In this document: in pieces, positions 48,869 through 58,569 of the stretch
How positions within the stretch are numbered: position 1 is the stretch's first letter
Layout of the letters: each line of letters starts with the position of its first letter
Origin: Pohlia nutans
Lineage: Eukaryota > Streptophyta > Bryopsida > Bryales > Mniaceae
NCBI GenBank assembly: GCA_022496805.1
Contig: CM040091.1
Location: forward strand, 22,930,336-22,994,335
Reading direction: 5' to 3'
Length of the DNA: 64,000 nt
Notes under the pieces: generated by a model
Told to the model about the DNA's origin: nothing
Database searches by the model: none
Seen by the model: only the letters and a program-made list of their open reading frames with translations
Position numbers and translations under genes: made by a program

Positions 48869-49365
48869 GGAGGACACCCTATTGGTTGTGGCCATGCAGA
48901 TAGAGAGCTCTCTCTATCGCGCCTCTGAAATAATGGGGACGGTGACGTCAACATACTACAGTGACTCTAGAATATAAGTAAAAATTTGGGGGGAATAAAC
49001 GTGCGTAAGTCTAATAGTACAAAAATACAAGTACGGATGAGCAGTAGGGCTAGGGAGTCTCACCTGGCACAGAAGGCGATGACATCACAAAGTACACGTG
49101 TCAGGCCCGTTGCACGCCACGTCGCTAACCTAATACAATTAAGTGCGGAAAGTAGGAGAGTAAGTGCTGAAAAGACGGACCGGCGCTCAAAATCGAGGGC
49201 TGCATTGAAATGAGGAATTAATGTAGGGTTTCTGCTTGGTCATGGAGGGAGGGGGTGGCTTCCCATTCATCGGCTCTACAAGCCCACCAATAGCCGTGCG
49301 ATCACGAAAATGATGGGTCGGCAACGGCCGAGATTGCGCCACGCGTCCCAAAATATCAGTGCGTC

Positions 49366-49446
49366 CTTACACGGCCGAGACCCGGCGGTACACGGCCGAG
49401 ACTCGGCAGTACACGGCCGAGAACCGGCTGTACACGGCCGACACAG
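49366..49446. repeat. 22-bp tandem repeat upstream of the plus-strand promoter
   Basis: Four adjacent units of TACACGGCCGAGACTCGGCA and variants, ending about 100 bp before a TATA box. Immediately downstream, CCGTCCGATCT occurs twice (about 49485 and 49511). The placement fits a cluster of upstream promoter elements for the plus-strand gene, or binding sites for an element-encoded protein. Confidence 0.7.
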
Positions 49447-49543
49447 CTCGAGTACGCCGCTGCCGCCGTCGGCCCCTCTGGACCGTCCGATCTAGGGTAC
49501 CGCAGCTGGGCCGTCCGATCTCCACGGGGGCGCTGGGCTGCAG

Positions 49544-49550
49544 TATATAA
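49544..49550 (+). promoter_or_regulatory. TATA box of the long plus-strand gene of element 2
   Basis: CAGTATATAAGGGCTC is a strong plant-type TATA box. Initiation about 30 bp downstream would give a short 5' exon running to GAATGAG|GTATTT near 49670, followed by an intron to CGTGCAG|GGG at 50284. The short exon contains an ATG (about 49642) that would stop at once after splicing, so it would act only as a small upstream ORF. Confidence 0.6.
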
Positions 49551-49754
49551 GGGCTCGCAACTCCATAATCTCTCCACTCGTTTTCTGCTCCATCGTGAAG
49601 CGCTGCCGGATTGCGTCCTGACTCCAGCCGCCCGCCCACCGCATGCGTGACGTCGCCTTCCGGAATGAGGTATTTCGCCGAACCTCCTTGTTGCTGTTCT
49701 GGTCTGTTGGTTTAGGGTTCATGATAGGGAGCTGTCACTTCACCTCCCTATCGA

Positions 49755-50220
49755 TTTGATGAGGAGCCCTCCCCATTGCAAGGAGATCTCTCTACCCCAC
49801 TGTGGTGAAGAGTCCTCCCTATCCAATGCTCCGGAGAGCTCTCCCTACCATAAGCTGTGAGGAGCTCTCCCTACAGTATGATGTGGGGAGCTCGCCCTAC
49901 CCGCTGCACTAGAGAGGTGTCCCTATCCACTGGACTGGAGAGGTCTCCCTAATCGCTAGACTGGAGAGGTCTCTTTACCCGTGTATCGATGTAGTTGTCC
50001 GTGGCGCGTCAGTGGGAAGCTCTCCGGACCCAAGGCTGTGGAGAGCCCTCCCTACCCAATGCTCCGGGGAGCTCTCCCTACCGTAAATTGTGGGGAGCTC
50101 TCCCTACGGCATGTTGTGGGGGGCTCTCCCTACCCGGTGGACTGGAGAAGTCTCCCTACCCGCTGCACTGGAGAGGTCTCTCTAGCCGCTGGACTAGAGA
50201 GGTCTCTATCCGTATGACGA
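49755..50220. repeat. Leader-intron array of GAGCTCTCCCTA-type palindromes
   Basis: About 13 units at 30-40-bp spacing of the form GGGGAGCTCTCCCTAC, GGAGAGGTCTCCCTA and GGAGAGCCCTCCCTA. The block 49815-49975 recurs at about 50060-50215 (TCCGGGGAGCTCTCCCTACC...GTGGGGAGCTC...TGGACTGGAGA), so there is a higher-order duplication. The array fills the first intron of the plus-strand gene. Confidence 0.8.
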
Positions 50221-52117
50221 ATTAGATCATCCTAGCGTCTGCATGTGAGGCGGCCTTGACTCCGCGCTCGTCTTGTCGTGCAGGGGTGACATGTCTCAAA
50301 TTCCCGATGATATTCGGCCAATTGTTTTGAAGCCTCTGTGCGCGGTCTGGCTTGACGATGGCCTAAATGGCTACAAACTCAAGCCGGGGTGCGCCTTTGT
50401 GTGCCCCCCTAACATCTTAAAGTGGGGCGTGGACACTATCTTGGGGGGTGTCCGACCCAAGCTCAGTTTTAAGTACACTCTGGCGGGGGACCCTGACAAG
50501 GTCATCACACCCGCCCACACCGCTGTCTTGGAAGTGATCGCTGCCCCCGGCGCGTCGGAGTTGAACGTGAACATGGAGGAGTCACCCGGCGGTCGTCGCG
50601 TTCCACGTCGAATTGCACTCCGCCTACCGATTGCCAAGTTGTTCAGTGGTTTGTCACCGGAGCTTGCAGCGACGGGCTTCGCCTTCGATTGGACCTCTCA
50701 AACCTTCACACAACAGGATGTCATCTTGGGCTTCTCCGACTTGTTTGCCGACCTCGACGGGGAGCGCGACGACGATCCTGTAGATCGGGGCGTTTCACTC
50801 ACGGCTGGCGCAACCCTTTTCCCAAACAAACCCCGTAGGAGGAAGGCCGAGGACCTCGACGAGGTCAAGATGTTCCACTAGAAAATTCTGGACATGGAAA
50901 AGGCCTTCGACTTGAAGAAGCACGTGGGCAAAGCCGAGGCATTGGCCAACTGCTCCAAATACCTGGCCAGTATCGTGGACCATCTATACCCGTGAGGCAA
51001 CCGCGCGCTGGACGACGAGGAAGGCTACTGCGTGTAGGTGCCCATCGCCAACTTTTATTTGGCACCTAATGTGTGGGTATATAGGGAGATAGTGAAGAAG
51101 CGGGTGAATGAGTTGAAGGCTCAATTCATCGGCAACAAGAGCAACGTGCAGAGACTCCCCATCATCGTCATCCCCATCCAGCCTTTTGCCAACGCGGACG
51201 GGTATGAAATGGTGCCGGTTGCACCAACAAATCGCGATGCCATGAAGACGCAACACTTCTGGATCGTGGGAGGCCAGCACACCATTTTGGCGTCGAAGGA
51301 GGTCATCAAGGAAAACAGTAGTGATCCCTCATTCACCAACTTGTACGGAACGCACGAGATCATCGTCGTATGGAGCCTTCACGACCACGAGATCCGCTTC
51401 CTGTCCAAAGTCCTGAACTGTCGGGCCTAGGACAAAGAGAGTACCCTTGACCTCTTCTCCAAAATCAAGCAAGCATGGGCGGTCTGGAAAGCCGGGGGTA
51501 GCCCCGCTTATACGACGACGGGCTGCAGTACTGAGTTCAATGTGAGGCCCCTTTTCTCCTCTGCTGTAATTTTTTGTGTTGTGGCTTTCATAGGGAGTCC
51601 TCTCCATGAACTAAACATTAGGAGGCTTGCATAGGGAGGCCTCTCGATTAACAGTATTTGCCTTTCACAGGGAGGCCGCTCTACAGAATCCGGTATGATG
51701 GCGTCGGTAGGGAGGCCCCCCTATAGAATCCATGGTCGGCTGCTGGTCCAAATCTGACGACTCGTTTGTATGACCGCAGAAGTTCAAGCACAACGTCACC
51801 ACCATCCTCAACGTCGCGGATAAAGTAGACTTGAAGGAGGTGTACGGTTTTGTTTGTGGATCGGACGAGGTGTTCAATATGTGGCAAAACATTGCGGACT
51901 TGTGGCTACGAGGGTCTTTGCCCGATGGCAAAGAGCAGACGCTTCCGTCACGCAAAGCCAGCATGCTACGATCAGGCATAACGAAGACAGACATCAAGCC
52001 GGTCCACACCATGCCAGAGTGGATGATTTTGGAATGCAGGAGAAAAGTCCTAGCCAAGAAGCTGTGCCTCAAGACCGTCACGGAAGAGGTAAACATATCC
52101 CTTCAACTGGATTACTC

Positions 52118-52412
52118 TATAGGGAGCCCTCCCCAAGAGGGACGGGTAGGAAGGCCTCCCCCAATACCCCATTAGTCCGTAGGGAGCCCTCCCCAGGAGG
52201 GACGGGTAGAAAGGCCTCCCCCATTAGTCCGTAGGGAGCCCTCCCCACGTAGAACGCGTAGGGAGGCCTCCCCCATTAGTCTGTAGGGAGCCCTCCCCAG
52301 GTGGGACGGGTAGGAAGGCGTCCCCCATTAGTCTGTAGGCAGCCCTCCCTAGGTGGGACGGGTAGGGAGGCCTCCCCAATTAGTCTGTAGGGAGCCCTCC
52401 CCGTTGGGGACG
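52118..52412. repeat. 52-bp minisatellite in the second intron of the long gene
   Basis: Five to six units of about 52 bp: ATTAGTCCGTAGGGAGCCCT, then CCCCAGGAGGGACGGGTAGG, then AAGGCCTCCCCC. Each unit carries two palindromes, one with a GC centre and one with a GGCC centre. It fills much of the intron 52089-52590. Confidence 0.85.
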
Positions 52413-54599
52413 AGTAAGAACGGTCGGAAGACCTCCCTGTAGTTCACTTGAGCTTGCCCCCCATCGTCGGATTGTATGGAGACCCCTCTGGATAGGTCAT
52501 CGAGTGTCTTTATTATTGTAATTAGCCCTGTCTGTTGGAATTGCTAGGGAGGCCTCTAGTGTGATCTGTAACCCGGCTTTTATTGTGCAGGGATCTTGCA
52601 TGAAGTCTGTTGCAGAGTGGGCGAAGACGAGGAAGGAGGACCTCGCCGTCATGCACCGCATCATGAATAAGTTCGGTCATGAGCTGCCCAGCAAGAGGCA
52701 ATCCTATAAGTGTTGGTCGCTGGAGGAGTGGGACGCGATTGCCGTGCCGCGTAAGATGGATGAGACATTCTTGAGGTACATGGTGAGGACGGCACGGGAG
52801 ACCGACGATGGCCGCAAGTGGTTCGAGGCCGAGTTGAAGAACAACCTCCACAAGGCGAGCTCAAAGAAGCCACCACCGGAGAATTTCAGGCGCGCGCTGG
52901 AGACCTGGATCACGCACATCGAAGCAGCCCAGGTCCAGATGGACGAGGCATATGGGCCGGACCGCCAGTACATCTGCAGGTCCGAGGCTTCCCTGTCTCA
53001 TCTGCATGAACACTGGGGTCACGTGAAGGGTAAACTGCAGATCTCCAAGAAGGAGGCCCTCTACACTGTCACCAATCTCTTCTCGTTGGACACGGGCCTC
53101 GAGCACGACGGCCCCATTGGCTTTGAGGTATTCTTCTTCCACTTTGTGGAGTTGCACGTCAACCCTGAAACCTCGGAGACCGTCAAGGCCGCTGGGGGCG
53201 TTCATATTGTCATGTGCGGTCGTGCCAGACTGCACGAGCTTCTAGTTTGGTTTCATTCGGGTGAGACAGTGCTCAGATGTATGGGCCATGCACCTGAGCA
53301 TGTACGTTCCACACGCTGGTGATGGATACATTCCAGAATTCTCGACCGAGACGCGACTCGTGTACTTCGCGTACCTGTGGCCAACGCCGGGGAAACTGTC
53401 CGATCCAAATGATGCACGTCGGAACATGCTCTTGCATATTGGAAGGCAATATATTCCCTCGTTCTTTCTGGGGCACTTGGACTTCAAAGACCCGGACGAC
53501 GACAGGACGTACCGCACAGGGAAGGCTCAACCCTGCCAGAGCATCATGTTAGTCCTGGCAAACCCCGTACTCAAGGAGAACCGCGTCATTGTCAACATCT
53601 GGAGTGGCGGCCCCATGACCTTCGAAGGACTGGTGAGTTACCAAGTTTCCCATTACTATCATGTGGATTCGTTGCCTGCGCATGTCTTTGGGGGCACCTC
53701 TCCAACGGTTTCTTGGGTCCTCCACCCGGGTACCTCGATAGGGAGATCTCCCCACAGGTCGCCCCGTTGGTAATCTGTCTCTATCGTTGATCTTAGGGAG
53801 GCCTCTCTATGTGCCTCTCCCGCATGGGGAGCCCTCTCTACCCGGACGTCCTAGGCCGCGGCGTGTTTGCAGTGTGTCGTTGGCTCCCCATCAAGTTATT
53901 CAGTGATTATAACCACTCACTTGTGTGGCCATGGATTGTAGGCAATCAAGAGTAAGGTGGTCGAGTTTTTTCGCTCCAAGCCTGAGACTCGGCCTGCTCT
54001 GGCAATGGCAAAACAAATCCTAAAAATTATCAAGGAAAGCGACGACCTCGAGGATGACGATGAGGACGTCGTGGGGGGTGCGCACGACGAAGATGAAGCG
54101 GACGATGAAGACGAAGAGGATGACAAAGTTGGCGACGACAACACCGACGACGTCCCCGATCTACGGTCACCGCAGCATGATGATGTTGGTCTCGGTGATC
54201 CCGCACCACACGGTCCCACGGGCACCGCGGTGGCTACTAGGCGCATCCAGGGCGCGTCGTCGGTGTCTCGACCGAACCGGTTCAGTGTGGAGGATTTTTT
54301 AAACGTAAGTGATCTGCCCGACGCATCGCCTAAGAACACAGGGGACGACGTTCGTCCACCGCATAATGATCCTCAGGATCGTTAGGTGCCCGCGGTCTCG
54401 GATGACCAAGTCCCGGGGGGGGGGCCCGTTATCCGCAGTCACCTCCTGCCGTTGGACACAGGAATGGCCCGATAGAGAGGCTCCCCCAGCGCATTGGTGC
54501 AAGGATGCCAATCAACCGACGCCCGGCAAAGGCACATGGCGCCGTGGACTCGTCTGACGTTGTCGACCCCCTGAACTTGTCATCCGATGCGTCGGTGCG

Positions 54600-55035
54600 C
54601 AGCACACACACAGAGCCTCACGGCGACAGGGAGCCCTCCCCATCGGAGCGCAGCACGCGATCAGAGGAGCCCTCCGTATCCCAGCTCAGCACTCACACTC
54701 AGCCTGGCCGCGGAGGGGAGCGCTCCCTCTCCCAGCCCAGCACGCACACTCAGCCTGGACTGGACCGAGAGTCCTCCCCATCGCAGCGCAGTGCGCACAA
54801 CGTGCCGGGCCGAGACAAGGAGTCCTCTGTATCCGAGCGTGATTCGCACACACCACGTGGCCGGCAGAGGGAGCCTTCTCCATCGGAGCGAAGCACGCAT
54901 CGTCTGCCTGGCCGTGACAGGGATCCCTCCTTGTCCCAGCGCACCGCGCACACCCCTCCTGCCCTGGATCGGGAGGCCTCCCTATCCCCGCGTGGAACTC
55001 ACAGTCAGCCGCGTGTAGAGGGGGAGGCCTCTCTA
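54600..55035 (+). repeat. Coding 51-bp repeat: 17-residue units containing the DNA palindrome
   Basis: Within exon 4 of the long gene, about seven clear units of 17 residues follow one another, for example STHTQPGLDRESSPSQR, SAHNVPGRDKESSVSER, DSHTPRGRQREPSPSER and STHRLPGRDRDPSLSQR. In most units the codons for (R)E(P/S/A)S(P/L)S are the palindrome GGGAGCCCTCCCC or a variant. The same DNA motif that fills introns is thus used as coding sequence with a conserved reading phase. Confidence 0.75.
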
Positions 55036-55842
55036 TAGCACGGTCATGCTCGACCTCATGGGGAGCCCGCCCCATCGGCCCTAGCCGCGTCCGATCAGGT
55101 AGGCCTGGATGGGGAGCCCTCTCTACTGTCGCTGACCGGGAGAGCTCTCAAGTCCCTCCTGCCTGGAATGGAGGCATCCAGCGCTGGTGGGGAGTCATTG
55201 GTGGTTGGGCAGTCCTTCGCGCCTCATGTACCAGAGTTTGAAACGCAGGCCCCCCGACAGGGGGAGACCTCCCTATCGCAGAAGGGTTCGCAGAAGGGTG
55301 CTAGGAAGAGGAAGGCTTCCGAGCGTCAGCCACTGGACCCCAACAGCTAGAGTTCTAACCTCGGGGACGGTGCTGCGAGTAACGTCCGTCGGTCCAATCA
55401 GGAGCGGCAGCCAGTCGTTTTCCCGGACATGACCACTTCGGCCCAGGGTCGAGCTGCTCTTGCACGGGGAAAGGGCCGAGGTGCAAAGGGAGCCCAGGGT
55501 CGCGGACCTGGAGGTGTGGCCTCTGTCAATACTGAGGGGAGTTCACCTTCTCCTTTTCTCTCCACCACTGAGCCCGGCGGCTCTGCCGGGAATGACCGGC
55601 GGGGTGCTGGACGCGCTCGTGGGGCCTTTGTTAGCACACCTTTGGGATCGGGTGCCCCCTCCTTTGTCGGGTCTAAATCCACTGGCGATGGAGGCTCCGA
55701 GTCGCTTTCTCAGAAGGCGGCAAGGCGTCCCCGGTCGAAGGCGCAAACTTCCGAGGGTGGCAAGAAAGTGGGGGCATTTGACCCCAGCGCAGAGGGAATG
55801 CTGACGAGCATGTCTGAGGCCCCCGACACTCACCTATCTCCA

Positions 55843-56098
55843 GGTAGATAGGGAGGCCTCTCCTCTTAGAATCTCGGCCTGCATCTTTATTGGCTGCCCT
55901 CAGAACAGTAATGGACCGCTTTTGCAATGTTGGTCTTGAATTTTCGATAATTGAAAATTAAAACACATGTCTAGGTAGATAGGGAGGCCTCTCTTCTTAG
56001 AATCTCGGCTCGTATATATGTTGGCTGCCCTCGGAGCTGTAATAGACCGCTTTTGCAATGTAGGTCCTGATATTTCGATAATTGAAAATAAAATAAAA
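55843..56098. repeat. 131-bp tandem duplication in the last intron of the long gene
   Basis: Two direct copies starting GGTAGATAGGGAGGCCTCTC and sharing TTAGAATCTCGG, TTGGCTGCCCTC, GACCGCTTTTGCAATGT and ATTTTCGATAATTGAAAAT. The donor of the intron lies at the very start of copy 1 (CCAG|GTAGAT), so copy 2 carries a duplicate donor-like sequence (AGGTAGAT). Confidence 0.8.
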
Positions 56099-56991
56099 GT
56101 TTCCGAAAGTTTCCGCGTAGGGAGCCCTCCCGATGTCATTCCTGCATGTTTAGATCCTAGGATTATTTTCATGAGTGACGCTGCCTTCATGGGGAGGCCT
56201 CCCCGTCCATTGTGTAGTATGCTATGACATGACTCGTCGTTCTAATCCACGCACGGGGTACTAACTGCTCATCGTTTGTATCCCGCGCGGACCGCTCCCC
56301 TCTTCTCCCTCCACTGCAAATAGCAGATTTCCCGCGGGTCGATTCGCTGGCGCAACCGACTTTGTCTCCCGGCACGTGGCCAACATTCTTTCTCATACTC
56401 GACGTGAATGGACTGCTGTGTGACTCTGACTCCGGTGGCGCTGGCGATATTCGGTGGAGGAATAACTTGCGAAGTTTCCTGAATTTCTGCTTTGCCCAAT
56501 TCGAGGTGGTTTTCTGGTCTGCATGTGGTAAGAAGAAATTGGCCCGCTACAAGAATGGACTTCAAGATATCACCTGAGTGATTATGAGGTCAGACCGGAT
56601 TTTTGGCCAGGAAATGTGTGTTGTCTCCAAGTATAGGGATCCCTCCAACCCGGACAAGCCCATTTTCCTGAAGCCACTTGCCATGTTATTCAAAAACTGC
56701 CCTGAGGCAAACGAGTCAAATACACTCCTCATCGACGACTCACCCGACAAGAGTTGCATGAATGATCCTCGCAACTCCATCCACCCGTTTACATACCGCT
56801 CGTGTGAACCAGAGTCGTCACCCCCCGGGCTCGTGGCATTGCGCGACTGGCTGCTGAAGTTGCGTGAGTGGAGCCAAGACATTCGGGAGTTCGTTGAAAT
56901 GAATAGACCCCCGTGGTCGACACCACCTGTTGCAACTAACCCCGAGCGTCTGACACTCCTTCTGGAAGGACTGCCGGTCGTTGCAACCTAA

Positions 56992-57923
56992 AACCTAGAT
57001 CAAGTACTTAGATGGTACTTTAGGAAACCTTCTCTACCCAAACTCTGGATGAACCACAGTGGTACTGAATTTATAATAAGACTTATCGGAAGTTTGTAAA
57101 GGATGAATTTCATTATTGATCCTTGTTGTGAATGTTAATTGCTTTCTTACGTATGCTTGTTTTCCAAGAGATCGGTGGGGGGTTGCAGGGAGGCCACGGG
57201 CCGCATTGTTTCATAGTCCCTCTACGTGTTTAGAGAGGTCTCCCTAAACCACGCGTCCAGGGCCTTCGAGTCGGGTCCTCATGGGGAGCCATCCCTGATC
57301 TCCCTTATGGCTTGCAGCTCTTCGGGTGACCCCTAGCAGTCTTTGGCAATCCACAGTTGGCACACCTGGGCAGCCATCCCGATGCGCCTCTAGCTCTCCT
57401 CTTCGTTTTCGGTATGTGATCCACACTGTACTTGAAGTTGTTAGCACCCAGGGTATCAAAAATATCTAGTTACCACTACGGGACATTTAAGTGTTTGTTT
57501 CAAACTCCCCTGTCGTCACTTCCTTGCCCCGCAAACCAAGGTATGGAGCTCACCACATCCACTGATCCTGAATAGGGAGTTCTCCCTAGCGGGTAATAGC
57601 CTGATATCCCCGTACTTGATAGTTATGCCCCCCACGCGGGTCAAATTTTGCACACTTTAGGGAGATCTCCCTAGACACTACGCGGGTCTGCCCATTTTTC
57701 GTTCACTTGCACGCTATTGCTGCGAGCAACCACCTCTCCGATAGGGAGGCCCTTCCTATTGACAGCTGCTCTCGATAGGGAGAAATCGCGTCGTCGGACC
57801 CATCTCCCTATTCAGAAATCTTGCCATGCCTTAATTCCATACTCAAATCAGTCCAGATTTAACGAAATGTGTGTTGAGAGCCATTGAATATGAGCACGAT
57901 GCAGAGAGGCCTTGGCTACTACA
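56992..57923. other. Right flank of element 2 with scattered palindromes
   Basis: It follows the stop codon of the long gene. Palindrome variants such as GGGAGTTCTCCCTA (about 57575), AGGGAGATCTCCCTA (about 57659) and ATAGGGAGGCCCTTCCTAT (about 57741) continue to about 57.8 kb and then cease, giving the practical right limit of element 2. The minus-strand frame at 57244-57459 has no family features. Confidence 0.5.
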
Positions 57924-58207
57924 TCCCTCTATAACTAAATTTAAGAAAATATTTTATTCTAGATTGATGAACAATAATGATTACCCATTTATAAATATTT
58001 TGATTGGTTTATATACTATACTGTAGTCCAATAGTACCTTTGGCGGAAAATAATTCTAAAAATAGATGTCAAAATTTTGGGAATGTTTTTAAAGAAAAAA
58101 ATTCGGAATTTATAGAATATTTCTTTTACCAAAATCTATTTCTTAGAATTTTTAAAATATTTGGCAAAAAAGTGCCGAAGGTGCTACTAGGTTGTGATAT
58201 AGAGGGA
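57924..58207. mobile_element. AT-rich MITE with TCCCTCTATAAC ends
   Basis: About 284 bp with TCCCTCTATAAC at the left and, inverted, TCCCTCTATATCACAAC at the right. The interior is AT-rich with small complementary segments and no coding features. It sits just outside the last palindrome of element 2. Confidence 0.5.
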
Positions 58208-58246
58208 CACATACCAGTTTAAGGGTATAGAAACAACAGTTGTTAA

Positions 58247-58569
58247 CCCTTAAAATCAAGAGGGCCTAGGCGGGGCAGCTTGGAAGGCATTTAAATTTTG
58301 GAGGAAAAAAATAAATACATAAATAAATAAAATTGAAATAAATAAAAAAACGGCTCTGTTGGCCAACCTCAACTCTTGTTCATTTTGATTACTTTGATTG
58401 CCTGCCAATGATTGTACAATCTCCCAAATGAGATGCAAATTTGAAATTTAAATTGCTTTTCTAGTAGCTTTCCAATGCACCAATCCTCGCTTGACATGGT
58501 TGAGAAAAACTACTCTTTTCTCAATTATTCCTTTCTACAAAGCCCATGGGCTTTCTTGACGTTTAAGGG
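58247..58569. mobile_element. piggyBac-like MITE E (TTAA-flanked)
   Basis: A 323-bp element with TTAA at 58243-58246 and 58570-58573, and ends CCCTTAAAATCAAG and, inverted, CCCTTAAACGTCAAG. It contains (AAAT)n-like simple sequence near 58305-58345. It belongs to the same broad group as elements A-D. Confidence 0.7.

Larger units (their letters stand above)
47562..49540. promoter_or_regulatory. Divergent intergenic region of element 2
   Basis: It separates the start codon of the minus-strand DDE gene from the plus-strand core promoter. It contains many GGGAG-NN-CTCCC palindromes, a 137-bp foldback insertion, a 134-bp tandem repeat and a 22-bp repeat cluster, described separately. Short open frames on both strands across 47.7-48.9 kb follow the repeats and have no family features. 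Confidence 0.5.
50291..56991 (+). pseudogene. Long multidomain gene of element 2, interrupted by stops and frameshifts
   Basis: Exons 50291-51541, 51780-52088, 52591-53632, 53942-55843 and 56324-56991 have good splice borders and matching phases (0, 0, 0, 1), so they read as one gene of about 1,700 codons. Exon 1 (417 codons) contains LPIIVIPIQP and FWIVGGQHTILASK (GGQH at 327-330), which weakly recalls ParB-type domains. Exons 2 and 3 are unrecognised. Exon 4 is acidic (54040-54150), then made of 17-residue Ser/Arg repeats, then Gly/Arg-rich. Exon 5 resembles an FCP1/NIF-like phosphatase: FFLILDVNGLLCD, FEVVFWSACGKKKL, KPIFLKPLAMLF, NTLLIDDSPDKS. The second Asp of the DxDx[TV] motif is Asn, so catalysis is doubtful. 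Premature stops lie at 50879, 50993, 51035, 51428, 54383, 55036, 55348 and 56575 (six TAG, two TGA). Frameshifts lie near 53245 and at the G10 run 54415-54424. The start at 50291 is the first ATG after the leader acceptor. Confidence 0.65.
42105..57825. mobile_element. Element 2: about 15.7-kb composite DNA element with GGGAGNNCTCCC repeats
   Basis: A GC-richer block set in AT-rich flanks. It carries two divergent genes: a DDE-type gene on the minus strand (42592-47561) and a very long gene on the plus strand (50291-56991). The palindrome GGGAG-NN-CTCCC and close variants occur from about 42.29 kb to 57.77 kb in nearly every noncoding part. Exact ends are not fixed. The outermost related sequences are AATGGGGAGATGAG at about 42109 and, inverted, AATAGGGAGATGGG ending near 57812. 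The phrase CTATTGACAG...GGGAGAAATCG occurs near both ends (about 42185 and 57757) in the same orientation. No known superfamily is claimed. The nearest recognisable protein is the DUF7869-type DDE protein. Confidence 0.6.

Noticed and set aside
26029..56991. Alternative genetic code (TAG/TGA read as sense)
   Set aside because: The host genes and both transposases end at normal stop codons and lack internal ones. Only the two partner genes contain stops, so a genome-wide recoding is not supported.
42105..57825. Element 2 as an LTR retrotransposon or virus-derived insert
   Set aside because: No reverse transcriptase, integrase of the retroviral type, protease or long terminal repeats were seen. 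The short direct repeat near both ends is far too small to be an LTR.
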